From the NCBI GenBank assembly GCA_041859375.1, contig JBHEKP010000373.1, positions 1 through 17,080 on the forward strand: a DNA stretch of 17,080 bases, written 5' to 3'. Of this stretch, positions 7,594 to 15,088 are shown piece after piece. The DNA is from JBHEKP01 sp041859375. Its GTDB lineage: Bacteria; Hydrogenedentota; Hydrogenedentia; Hydrogenedentales; CAITNO01. A program made the translations under genes and the position numbers. The notes beneath the pieces are model-generated. The model was given only the letters and a program-made list of their open reading frames with translations. It ran no database searches and was not told where the DNA came from. Position 1 is the first letter of the stretch, and every line of letters begins with the position of its first letter.

Positions 7594-9174
7594 ATGACCA
7601 GCAGCACCGAAGAACGCCCCGTAATCACCGTGAACAATCCCCGGAACGGCCAGTTTTTGTACTCCGTCGAGGAGCCCACGGCGGAGGAGGTGGACAAGGT
7701 ATACGAGCGGGCGCAGGCCGCCTTTGAAACGATCCGGCGCATGACGGTGCGCCAGCGGCTGGATGAGCTGGAAAAAATCCGGCAGTACCTCCTTAAAAAC
7801 CGGCGGGCCATTGCCGAACGCATCGTCCAGGAGACGGGCAAGAGCATTTTTGACGCCACGGCGATGGAACTGTTTCCGGCGATTGACCAGATTTCCTTCT
7901 ACCAGAAGCATGCGGAGCGCATGCTGGCGGACCAGAAGGTGCCCACGCCGCTCATGCTTTTCGGCAAGCGCTCCAAGGTGGTCTACGAGCCGATGGGCCC
8001 CGTGCTCATCATCTCGCCGTGGAACTACCCCTTCAACCTGTCCTTCCTGCCCTTCGTGTGCGCCTTCACTGCGGGCAATTCGGTGATCCTGAAGCCCTCC
8101 AAGGAGACGCCGCTGAAGGGGGTGGTTGAGGACATTATCGCCGGGAGCGGCTTCATGAAGGACGCCTTCCAGGTGGTCTACGCCAGCCGGAAGACGGCCA
8201 ACCTGCTCATTGACAAAAAGCCCGCGAAAATCTTCTTCACCGGCAGCGTGGGCGTGGGCAAGAAGGTGATGGCCAAAGCGGCCGACATGCTCATCCCCAT
8301 CGAGCTGGAACTGGGCGGCAAGGACCCCATGGTCATCTTCGAGGACGTGAACCTGGAGCGCGCGGTGAACGGCGCGCTTTGGGGCGGCATGGCCAACTGC
8401 GGCCAGACCTGCACCTCCGTGGAGCGCATCATCGTCCATGAGAAGATTTACGGGCCATTCCTGAAACTGCTCAAGGAGAAGGCGGAGCGCATCGTCACCC
8501 TCGACTCGCCGAAGGCGGCGGAGGGCGAAGAGTCGCTGACCATGGGCTGCATGACGCCCGAATTTCAAATCCAGGAGATTGAGCGGCAGCTGGAATGCGC
8601 CGTGGCGGGCGGCGCGACAATTGAGACCGGCGGACGCCGCAAACCCGGTTCGCACGTCTTCCCCCCCACCATCGTCACCAACGTGACCGACCGCATGGAC
8701 GTGCAGTATTACGAGACCTTCGGGCCGGTCTTCACCGTGGTGCCCTTCAAGACCGAGGAGGAGGCGGTGCGCCTGGCAAACGACTCACCCTACGGCCTCG
8801 CGTCCAGCGTGTGGTCCCACGACCTCGTCCGCGCCGAGCGCGTGGCCCGGCAGATTGTCACGGGCAACGTGTCCATCAACAACGTGCTCGCCACCCTCGC
8901 CAACCCCGCGCTGCCCTTCGGCGGCGTCAAGGACAGCGGTTTCGGCAGGTACAAGGGCAGCTTCGGCCTGCACGGCTTCTCGAACGTCAAGTCCATCCTG
9001 ATTGACCGGGACAGCAGCCGCATCGAGGCCTACTGGTTCCCCTACTCAAAGGAAAAATACAACCTGCTCTCGCAGGTGATCGACGCCGTCTTCCAGGGCG
9101 GCATCGGCGGCCTGCTCAAGACCGCGTGGATCGGCCTGAAAATGGAAATACACTCGCGCAGAAACAAGCTGTGA
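7594..9174 (+). CDS. NAD(P)-dependent aldehyde dehydrogenase
   Basis: The 526-residue protein belongs to the aldehyde dehydrogenase superfamily, which oxidises aldehydes to acids. Catalytic residues are visible: N144 in SPWNYPFN, K167 in ILKPSKE (cofactor), FTGS at 215-218, E239 in ELELGGKDP and the nucleophile C273 in NCGQTCTS. Later family motifs are ETFGPVF, SPYGLASSVW and PFGGVKDSGFGRY. The core most resembles the group with class-3-type and ALDH22-like enzymes, but the substrate cannot be read from sequence. After the normal end of the fold there is an extra tail of about 45 residues (from about PYSKEKYNLL) with a glycine-rich amphipathic stretch (FQGGIGGLLKTAWIGLK) and a basic end. It might touch a membrane, but it is not a clear transmembrane helix. 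It is the only plus-strand gene, divergent from suf and convergent with lysS, so it is probably an independent unit. Confidence 0.93.
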   Translation: MTSSTEERPVITVNNPRNGQFLYSVEEPTAEEVDKVYERAQAAFETIRRMTVRQRLDELEKIRQYLLKNRRAIAERIVQETGKSIFDATAMELFPAIDQISFYQKHAERMLADQKVPTPLMLFGKRSKVVYEPMGPVLIISPWNYPFNLSFLPFVCAFTAGNSVILKPSKETPLKGVVEDIIAGSGFMKDAFQVVYASRKTANLLIDKKPAKIFFTGSVGVGKKVMAKAADMLIPIELELGGKDPMVIFEDVNLERAVNGALWGGMANCGQTCTSVERIIVHEKIYGPFLKLLKEKAERIVTLDSPKAAEGEESLTMGCMTPEFQIQEIERQLECAVAGGATIETGGRRKPGSHVFPPTIVTNVTDRMDVQYYETFGPVFTVVPFKTEEEAVRLANDSPYGLASSVWSHDLVRAERVARQIVTGNVSINNVLATLANPALPFGGVKDSGFGRYKGSFGLHGFSNVKSILIDRDSSRIEAYWFPYSKEKYNLLSQVIDAVFQGGIGGLLKTAWIGLKMEIHSRRNKL

Positions 9175-9256
9175 GGAACGGGGCGCGAGGAAATTGCGGG
9201 GCCCGCAAGCCGCCCCGGCGTCCATAGCCCCCACCGCCACCGTTTCGCGAAAAGAA

Positions 9257-9295
9257 CACGCCGGGGAACGAACTCCCCGGCGTGACGGCTTTTTT
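9257..9295. terminator. Bidirectional intrinsic terminator between the aldehyde dehydrogenase gene and lysS
   Basis: An 11-bp perfect GC-rich stem (arms 9257-9267 and 9274-9284, 6-base loop) is followed on the plus strand by ACGGC and six T (9290-9295). Read on the minus strand it is followed directly by TTCTTTT. It sits 82 bases after the dehydrogenase stop and just beyond the lysS stop at 9305, so it can end both converging transcripts. Confidence 0.85.
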
Positions 9296-9304
9296 CGGTT
9301 TGTC

Positions 9305-10837
9305 TCAGAGCAGGGTCCGGAGCTGGGGGAAGAAGATGACCTCGCGGATGGAGGCGGAGTCGGTGCAGAGCATGGCAAGGCGGTCAATGCCGATGCCAAG
9401 CCCGGCGGTGGGGGGCATGCCCACCTCCAGCGCGGTGATGAAATCCTCGTCAAGGTACTGGGCCTCGTCGTCGCCCGCGGCGCGGAGCGAGGCCTGCGCC
9501 TCGAAACGCTCGCGCTGGTCAATGGGGTCGTTCAGCTCGGAGAAGGCGTTCCCCACCTCCAGGCAGCCGATGAAGGGCTGGAAGCGCTCGGTAAGGGCGG
9601 GGTTGTCGCGCTTCTTCTTGGCGAGGGGCGACAACTCGATGGGATAGTCGTAGAGGAAGGTGGGCTGCACCAGATGGGGCTGCACCTTCTCGGACATGAC
9701 GGCGTCCACAATCTTCCCGTAGCCCATGGACGGCTCCACGGCCACCCCGGCGCTTTTCGCCAGGCGCGCGGCCTCGTCGCGGTCACGGGTGGCCTCCAGG
9801 TCCACTCCCGCGTAAAGGCGGATGGCCTCGTGCAGGGTCATGCGCCTCCAGGGGCGTTCGATGCTGATTTCATTGCCCAGGTAGGGGAAGCTGTTTCCGC
9901 CGACAACGGCGGCGATGACGTCGCACAGCATCTCCTCCGTCTCGTCCATGAGGCCGTAATAGTCCTGGTAGGCCTCGTAAAGCTCCATGGTGGTGAACTC
10001 GGGGTTGTGGCGCGTGTCCACGCCCTCGTTGCGGAAGCAGCGGTTGATTTCAAAGACCTTGTCGAAGCCGCCGACAATGAGCTTCTTCAGGTAGAGCTCC
10101 GGCGCGACGCGCAGGTAAAAGTCGTGGTCGTAGGTGTTGTGGTGGGTGATGAAGGGCCGCGCCGTGGCGCCGCCGGGGATGGGATGCAGCATGGGCGTCT
10201 CAACCTCGAGGTAGCCGCGCCCGGTGAGCCATTCGCGCATGGCGGCAATCATGGTGATGCGCTTTTTGAACTTCTCCAGCACCTCGGGGTTTGCCACCAT
10301 GTCGAGGTAGCGCTGGCGGTAGCGCGTCTCCACGTCGGAGAGGCCGTGCCATTTCTCGGCGGCGGGGCGCAGCGACTTGGAAAGCAGCTCGTAACGCTCC
10401 GCGAAGATGGTTACCTCGCCGCGGCGGGTGCGCTTGACCGCGCCCTCCACGCCGACGAAGTCGCCGATGTCGAGGTCGTCAAGGGTTTCATAGGCCGCTG
10501 GGCCGATCTGGCGCTCGCCCATGAAGACCTGTATCCGGCCGGTCTCGTCGCGGATGTCCATGAAGCTGCTCTTGCCCTGGATGCGCCGCGCCGTGACGCG
10601 GCCCGCAAGGCGCGCGGGCAGTTCGGCGGGGGCCTCGGGGGTTCCGGAGGGCTCCAGCGCCTCGAATTCACCGCGGGCAACGCCGATCAGGTGGCTCCGT
10701 TCAAACTTGAACTTGAAGGGCTCGTCGCCCCGCGCGCGGAAACGCTCCATCTTGCGGATGCGGTTCAGGCGGAGTTCCTCTTCGGTGCTGTGGGCGGTGT
10801 TTTCCCCGTCGGTTCCCGGGGTGTTTTCGTCCGTCAT
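9305..10837 (-). CDS. lysS: Lysyl-tRNA synthetase, class II (LysRS)
   Basis: The 510-residue enzyme charges tRNA(Lys) in the cytosol. An OB-fold anticodon-binding domain spans about residues 77-152 (LAGRVTARRIQGKSSFMDI, then DIGDFVGVEG). The class II catalytic core follows: motif 1 around 193-217 ending VETPML, motif 2 at 266-282 (RCFRNEGVDTRHNPEFT) and motif 3 at 479-487 (GLGIGIDRL). FLYDYPIELSPLAK (394-407) and FELNDP-like FSELNDP (432-438) are LysRS-specific. The length matches bacterial LysRS (about 500). A GGGAG ribosome site stands 8 nt before the ATG at 10837. The gap to prfB is 25 bases, so the two genes are almost surely co-transcribed, and lysS is the last gene before the terminator. 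The prfB-lysS pairing is known in other bacteria, including E. coli. Confidence 0.97.
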   Translation of the reverse strand: MTDENTPGTDGENTAHSTEEELRLNRIRKMERFRARGDEPFKFKFERSHLIGVARGEFEALEPSGTPEAPAELPARLAGRVTARRIQGKSSFMDIRDETGRIQVFMGERQIGPAAYETLDDLDIGDFVGVEGAVKRTRRGEVTIFAERYELLSKSLRPAAEKWHGLSDVETRYRQRYLDMVANPEVLEKFKKRITMIAAMREWLTGRGYLEVETPMLHPIPGGATARPFITHHNTYDHDFYLRVAPELYLKKLIVGGFDKVFEINRCFRNEGVDTRHNPEFTTMELYEAYQDYYGLMDETEEMLCDVIAAVVGGNSFPYLGNEISIERPWRRMTLHEAIRLYAGVDLEATRDRDEAARLAKSAGVAVEPSMGYGKIVDAVMSEKVQPHLVQPTFLYDYPIELSPLAKKKRDNPALTERFQPFIGCLEVGNAFSELNDPIDQRERFEAQASLRAAGDDEAQYLDEDFITALEVGMPPTAGLGIGIDRLAMLCTDSASIREVIFFPQLRTLL

Positions 10838-10862
10838 GGCTTGCGCTCCCTAACTGGTCCGT

Positions 10863-11987
10863 TTAGTTGTCCCGCTTAATCCCGCTGCGGCGCTCCAGGT
10901 TCCACTTCAGGTAGGACTCGACGAACATGTCGAGCTCGCCGTCGAGCACGCGGACGACATTGCCCGTTTCCGCGCCGGTGCGGTGATCCTTGATCATCTG
11001 GTAGGGGTGGAGCACGTAACTCCTGATTTGGCTGCCCCAGGCCACGTCCTGCTGGCCCTCGCGGAGGGCGCTCAACTCGGCCTCCTTGCGCTTCAGCTCC
11101 TGGTCGTAGAGCTTGGCGCGGAGCATGTTCATGGCCGTGGCCCGGTTGCGCGACTGGGACCGCTCGATCTGGCAGGCCACCACGATGCCCGTGGGCAGGT
11201 GGGTGAGGCGCACGGCGGAACTGGTCTTGTTCACCTTCTGTCCGCCCGCGCCGCTGGAGCGGAAGACGTCCATCTTGATGTCCTCCTCGCGGATTTCTAT
11301 CTCGATGTTCTCGTCCACCTCGGCCATGACCTCGATGGCGGAAAAGGAGGTGTGCCTCCGGGCGGCCGAGTCGAAGGGCGAGATGCGCACCAGCCGGTGG
11401 ACGCCGTCCTCGCTTTTCAGCGTGCCGTAGGCGTAGGGGCCGGACACGCGCAGGGAGGCGCTCTTCAGGCCCGCCTCCTCCCCGGGCTGGTAGTCGAGCA
11501 CCTCCGTGTCGAATTCGCGCAGGTCGCAGAAGCGGGTGAACATGCGGTAGAGCATTTCGGCCCAGTCGCAGGACTCGGTGCCGCCCGCGCCGGGGTGGAA
11601 GTTCACGATGGCCGTCTTGGTGTCGCGGGGATCCATGAAAAGGCTGTTCAGCTCAAGCCGGTCCAGCTTGGCCCTGATGCGCTCCAAATGCGCGGCGATT
11701 TCACCGCCCAGGGACGCGTCGCCCTCCTCCGCGCCCATCTCCGCCAGCACGCCCACCTCCTCCAGCTCCTTTTCCAGTTCGTCGGGCGCGCCCACCACGG
11801 CCCTGAGGCCCTTGAGCTTCTGCACGCTTTTCTGGGCGGATTCCATGTCGTCCCAAAATCCCTGGACCGCCATCACCTGCTCCACAGCCTCGATTTCCTT
11901 TTTCACACCGTCCACGTTCAGGCAGGCGCGCAGTTCCCCCAGGCGCACCTGGTAGTCCCTCACCTGCTGTGTTTCCGCTTCATACAT
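10863..11987 (-). CDS. prfB: Peptide chain release factor 2 (RF2), no programmed frameshift
   Basis: The 374-residue factor releases the peptide at UGA and UAA stops. The stop-recognition tripeptide SPF is at 203-205 (VRISPFDSAARRHTSF), which marks it as RF2 rather than RF1 (PxT). The catalytic GGQ is at 248-250 in SSGAGGQKVNK. The usual RF2 gene has an in-frame TGA near codon 26, read through by +1 frameshift. Here the frame is continuous through that point: RACLNVDGVKK (20-30) aligns with the E. coli RGYL-DYDAKK, and the codons are TGC CTG AAC with no stop in frame. A GGGGGA run remains 12 nt upstream. The start at 11987 has AGGA about 9 nt upstream. It sits 32 bases downstream of cdsA. Confidence 0.96.
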   Translation of the reverse strand: MYEAETQQVRDYQVRLGELRACLNVDGVKKEIEAVEQVMAVQGFWDDMESAQKSVQKLKGLRAVVGAPDELEKELEEVGVLAEMGAEEGDASLGGEIAAHLERIRAKLDRLELNSLFMDPRDTKTAIVNFHPGAGGTESCDWAEMLYRMFTRFCDLREFDTEVLDYQPGEEAGLKSASLRVSGPYAYGTLKSEDGVHRLVRISPFDSAARRHTSFSAIEVMAEVDENIEIEIREEDIKMDVFRSSGAGGQKVNKTSSAVRLTHLPTGIVVACQIERSQSRNRATAMNMLRAKLYDQELKRKEAELSALREGQQDVAWGSQIRSYVLHPYQMIKDHRTGAETGNVVRVLDGELDMFVESYLKWNLERRSGIKRDN

Positions 11988-12019
11988 GAGGAGTCATCCT
12001 GAAAGTTGCACGGGCCGCG

Positions 12020-12916
12020 TCATCTGTTCGTGACAATCCAGACAACCGCAACCAGACCATAATAAAGGTAGTACAGCGCCGGGGCGGCAAAGAGGATGCC
12101 GTCGCAGCGGTCCATCACGCCGCCGTGCCCCGGAAAAACGGTGCCGGAATCCTTGATGCCCGCCTCGCGCTTGATCATGGACTCCAGCAGATCGCCAATC
12201 TGGCTGACCACGGCCAGGGCGGCCGCCAGGGGCAGGTAGACCACCCAGCCCGCCATGGGATAACTGGATTCCCACCCGAACAGGCGGATGAGCAGAAGAA
12301 GCACGGCGGTGGCCGCCACCGCGCCCAGCACGCCGCCCACCGCGCCCTCCCAGCTTTTCTTCGGACTGGTGACAGGCGCGAGCTTGTGCTTCCCGAACTT
12401 TCTGCCGATGAAATAGGCGCCCGTGTCGGACCAGGCGACGGCGACCAGCAGCAGGGTGACCAAGCCGGGGCCCATGTCGGGGCATCCCTGCATGACCACA
12501 AGGTAGGAGCCGAACCCGGCGATGTAGGTGACGCCGAGGACGTCCGCCGCAAAGGCCCTGAAATCATGGGACGGGCTGAAGAGCCGCGCCACGGCGAGAA
12601 CCATGAAGGCGGCGGTGATGCCGGTGACCACGGGGTGATCCGACCAGTCGTTCCACCCGGACATGACCATGGCGCCGTTCCACAGCACCACGCCCGCGCC
12701 GGTGGCCAGCACGGTGCGGCGCATGACGGGCAGGCCCATGTGCCCCGTCATGCCGCAGTACTCCCGCAGCCCCTGCACCACCAGCGCCGTCACAAACAGG
12801 ATGAGCGGCACCTGCAGCGCGGGAATCCAGATGAGCAGCAGGGCGACGGGCGCGACCACGAGCGCCGTGGCCAGCCGCACCAGGGTGTTTCCCTTTTCCC
12901 GGGGCGGCGCGGTCAT
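12020..12916 (-). CDS. cdsA: Phosphatidate cytidylyltransferase (CDP-diacylglycerol synthase)
   Basis: The 298-residue integral membrane enzyme makes CDP-diacylglycerol from phosphatidic acid and CTP, the branch point for phospholipids. Several hydrophobic segments are visible (about 12-48, 66-84, 98-112, 126-143, 150-161, 193-212, 223-240 and 275-295). Conserved motifs are SDTGAYFIGRKFGKHKLAP (163-181), SPKKSWEG (184-191) and the CdsA signature from S246 to D272 with KDSGTVFPGHGGVMDRCD. The ATG at 12916 overlaps the uppS stop (ATGA). The frame is open further upstream into uppS, but those residues are shadow sequence. In many bacteria dxr and rseP follow cdsA; here prfB follows instead. Confidence 0.95.
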   Translation of the reverse strand: MTAPPREKGNTLVRLATALVVAPVALLLIWIPALQVPLILFVTALVVQGLREYCGMTGHMGLPVMRRTVLATGAGVVLWNGAMVMSGWNDWSDHPVVTGITAAFMVLAVARLFSPSHDFRAFAADVLGVTYIAGFGSYLVVMQGCPDMGPGLVTLLLVAVAWSDTGAYFIGRKFGKHKLAPVTSPKKSWEGAVGGVLGAVAATAVLLLLIRLFGWESSYPMAGWVVYLPLAAALAVVSQIGDLLESMIKREAGIKDSGTVFPGHGGVMDRCDGILFAAPALYYLYYGLVAVVWIVTNR

Positions 12917-13677
12917 GGCCTGCCCCCGAAGCGGCGGCTGCGCGACTGGTATTCCACCACGGCGTCGCACAGGGCCCGCTTGTCAAAATCCGGCCAGAGC
13001 ACGGGGGTGACCACGATCTCCGCGTAGGAAATCTGCCAGAGCAGGAAGTTGCTGACGCGCATCTCGCCGCTGGTGCGGACGAGCAGGTCCACCTCGGCGT
13101 GGTCCGGCGCGTAGAGGCGCGCCGCAACGGCCTCCTCCGTGACGTCCTCCGGCCGGACGCGCCCCGCAAGGACATCCCCGCAGAGCAGGCGCGCGGCGCG
13201 GGTGATTTCCGCGCGGCTGCCGTAGTTCAGCGCCACGCACACGTCCATGGCGGTGTTTCCGGCGGTGAGTTCCAGGCAGTGGTTCAGGTCGGCCCGCGCC
13301 CGCGCGGGAAGCCTGTCCATTTCGCCGAGAAAGCGCACACGGATGTTGTTTTTGTGGATTTCATCCACCTCTTTCCGGATGTACTTGCTCATGAGCCGGA
13401 ACAGGGTGTCCACCTCAAACTTGGATCGTTTCCAGTTTTCGGTGGAGAAGGCGTAGAGCGTGAGCGCGCGCACCCCGAGCTCGCGGCAGCCCTCGATGGC
13501 CTGGCGCACGCCGCGCGCGCCCGCCTCGTGGCCCTCGGCGCGGGTGAGGCCCCTGCCCTCGGCCCAGCGCCCGTTGCCGTCCATGATGACGGCGATGTGC
13601 CGGGGAACCCGCGCGGGGTCGATGCGCGGGTCCATGGGCGGGCGGGCCGGGGCGGCCTTTTTCTGCTCTTCGCTCAT
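12913..13677 (-). CDS. uppS: Isoprenyl (undecaprenyl) diphosphate synthase
   Basis: The 254-residue cis-prenyltransferase builds the C55 lipid carrier for peptidoglycan and other envelope polymers. The catalytic aspartate is D33 in HIAVIMDGNGRWA (27-39). Other family blocks are RAEGHEAG (46-53), LTLYAFSTENWKR (72-84), LNYGSRAEI (150-158) and DLLVRTSGEMRVSNFLLWQ (197-215), then Y218, E220 and LWPDF. RTSGEMR replaces the more common RTGGEQR, which is tolerated in the family. The start at 13677 gives the usual length and has GGAAGGGAG just upstream. The frame stays open to a TTG at 13782, but those residues are R/P/G-rich and unlike the family. It begins after an unusual 120-base gap with two hairpins. 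Confidence 0.95.
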   Translation of the reverse strand: MSEEQKKAAPARPPMDPRIDPARVPRHIAVIMDGNGRWAEGRGLTRAEGHEAGARGVRQAIEGCRELGVRALTLYAFSTENWKRSKFEVDTLFRLMSKYIRKEVDEIHKNNIRVRFLGEMDRLPARARADLNHCLELTAGNTAMDVCVALNYGSRAEITRAARLLCGDVLAGRVRPEDVTEEAVAARLYAPDHAEVDLLVRTSGEMRVSNFLLWQISYAEIVVTPVLWPDFDKRALCDAVVEYQSRSRRFGGRP

Positions 13678-13695
13678 TCGCTCCCTTCCGGGTTG

Positions 13696-13716
13696 GGCGC
13701 CGGCGGGCCCGGCACC
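13696..13716 (-). other. Small GC hairpin just upstream of uppS
   Basis: On the transcript GGUGCCGG pairs with CCGGCGCC (one U-G pair) around a 5-base loop. It ends about 18 nt before the uppS start codon, close to the ribosome site, so it could influence uppS translation. No protein binding is implied by the sequence. Confidence 0.4.
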
Positions 13717-13724
13717 AAGACAAA

Positions 13725-13764
13725 CCGCCGCGGACGGGCGGGGTTTCCAGCCCGTTCGCGGCGG
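13725..13764 (-). terminator. Strong intercistronic hairpin between frr and uppS (possible attenuator)
   Basis: Arms of 15 bases (13725-13739 and 13750-13764) pair around a 10-base loop, with a single A-C mismatch on the minus-strand transcript. The stem is followed on that strand by TTTGTCTT, a short and imperfect T run. It may be a partial terminator or an RNA-processing site that lowers expression of uppS and the genes behind it. A full terminator would leave uppS-lysS needing its own promoter, and I see no clear one in the gap. Confidence 0.5.
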
Positions 13765-13797
13765 CCAGGGTTCGGTCTTCAAGCCTTCACGGGCGCC

Positions 13798-14358
13798 TCA
13801 CACCTCCATGATGTCCACTTCTTTGGACTTCAGGGCGGCGTCAATGGCCTCAATGTGCCTGTCGGTGATCTTCTGGATCTCGTCCGTCAGCTTCCGCGCG
13901 TCGTCCTCGGGGACCTCGCCGTCCTTCTGCTGGGTCTTGATGACCTCCACCGCGTGGCGGCGGATGTTGCGGATCGCCACCTTCGCCTCCTCGGCGATTT
14001 TCGCGGCGAGCTTCACCAGCTCGCGGCGGCGCTCCTCGGTCAGCGTGGGAATCGGCACGCGGATGAGCCGCCCGTCGTTCGACGGGTTCACATTGAGCTG
14101 GGAGGCGCGGATCGCCTTTTCAACCACGTTGATCTGCGACTTGTCCCAGAGGTCCACCGCGATGCAGTGGGGGTCCGGGACGGTCACGGTGCCCAGCTGG
14201 TTGATCTTCATCTTCGAGCCGTACACCTCCACCTCGACAATGTCCAGCAGTCCGGCGTTCGCGCGCCCCGTGCGGATGTTGCCGAGCTCGTGGCGGAACG
14301 CCTCGACGCTCTTGTCCATCTTGTCCTTCGCCTCTTTCATCGCCGCGTTGTCAGGCAT
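13798..14358 (-). CDS. frr: Ribosome recycling factor (RRF)
   Basis: The 186-residue factor, with EF-G, splits the post-termination ribosome. The length matches the family (185). Typical blocks are HELGNIRTGRANAGLLD (23-39), VYGSKMKINQLG, PSNDGRLIRVPIPTLTEERR and VAIRNIRRHAVEVIK, with the long helical arms of the three-helix bundle at both ends. The ATG at 14358 lies 3 bases after the pyrH stop, with AAAGGAG inside the end of pyrH as the ribosome site. The pyrH-frr order is very widely conserved in bacteria. Confidence 0.97.
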   Translation of the reverse strand: MPDNAAMKEAKDKMDKSVEAFRHELGNIRTGRANAGLLDIVEVEVYGSKMKINQLGTVTVPDPHCIAVDLWDKSQINVVEKAIRASQLNVNPSNDGRLIRVPIPTLTEERRRELVKLAAKIAEEAKVAIRNIRRHAVEVIKTQQKDGEVPEDDARKLTDEIQKITDRHIEAIDAALKSKEVDIMEV

Positions 14359-14361
14359 CCT

Positions 14362-15084
14362 TCACTCTCCTTTCACAACCGTTCCGATGGGTTCGCCATG
14401 CAAAACCTTGCGTATGTTGCCCGGCGTGTTCAGGTCGAACACGATGACGGGCAGCCGGTTTTCCCGGCAGAGAGATATGGCCGTCGCGTCCATGACGCGC
14501 AGGTTGCGCGACAGCACCTCGGTGTAGCTCAACGAGTCAAAACGCCTCGCGTCCGGACATTTCTTCGGGTCGGCGTCGTACACCCCGTCCACCTTCGTGG
14601 CCTTGAGCAGCACCTCCGCGCCGATTTCGTTGGCGCGCAGGGCGGCGGCGGTGTCGGTGGTGAAGAAGGGGTTGCCGGTGCCGGCCGCGAAGATCACAAC
14701 CCGGCCCTTGTCGAGGTGGCGCTGGGCGCGGCGGCGGATGTACCGCTCGGCCACGGGCGGCATCTCGATGGCGCTGAGAACGCGCGTGGGCACGCCCCGC
14801 GCCTCGACGGCGGCCTGGATGGACAGGGCGTTGATGACCGTGGCCAGCATGCCCATGTAGTCGCCCGTGGGCCGGTCAAGGCCGGTCTCGGCGCCCTTGG
14901 CGCCGCGGAAGATGTTCCCGCCGCCCACAACAAGCCCGAGCTCGAATCCCTCGCGGGCGAGACCCGCGATTTCATCGGCGAAACGGCCCACGGTGGGGAA
15001 GTCAATGCCGCCGCGGCCGGCGGGGCCCTCGAGGGCCTCGCCGCTCAGCTTGAGCAGCACGCGCTTGTATGCGGGTCCGGACAT
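14362..15084 (-). CDS. pyrH: Uridylate kinase (UMP kinase)
   Basis: The 240-residue kinase of the amino acid kinase fold phosphorylates UMP to UDP in pyrimidine nucleotide synthesis. Motifs are KRVLLKLSGEAL (7-18, with K12), VVGGGNIFRG (52-61), DYMGMLAT (75-82), GTGNPFFTTDTAA (135-147) and KATKVDGVYDADP (161-173). The length fits the bacterial hexameric enzymes (about 240). The ATG at 15084 follows the tsf stop by 4 bases. The frame extends upstream to 15210 inside tsf, but those residues are shadow sequence. It lies in the conserved order tsf-pyrH-frr. Confidence 0.97.
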   Translation of the reverse strand: MSGPAYKRVLLKLSGEALEGPAGRGGIDFPTVGRFADEIAGLAREGFELGLVVGGGNIFRGAKGAETGLDRPTGDYMGMLATVINALSIQAAVEARGVPTRVLSAIEMPPVAERYIRRRAQRHLDKGRVVIFAAGTGNPFFTTDTAAALRANEIGAEVLLKATKVDGVYDADPKKCPDARRFDSLSYTEVLSRNLRVMDATAISLCRENRLPVIVFDLNTPGNIRKVLHGEPIGTVVKGE

Positions 15085-15088
15085 GGCC

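Noticed and set aside
9194..10879. A 561-codon plus-strand frame opposite lysS
   Set aside because: Antisense shadow of lysS with biased composition and no family resemblance. The terminator at 9257-9295 also lies inside it.
11915..11925. A possible RF2 +1 frameshift at the out-of-frame TGA within CTGAAC
   Set aside because: The reading frame is already continuous through this point, so no shift is needed. The TGA is out of frame by one.
13678..13782. An N-terminal extension of uppS from a TTG at 13782
   Set aside because: The extra residues are R/P/G-rich, the hairpin region lies inside, and the ATG at 13677 gives the normal family length.
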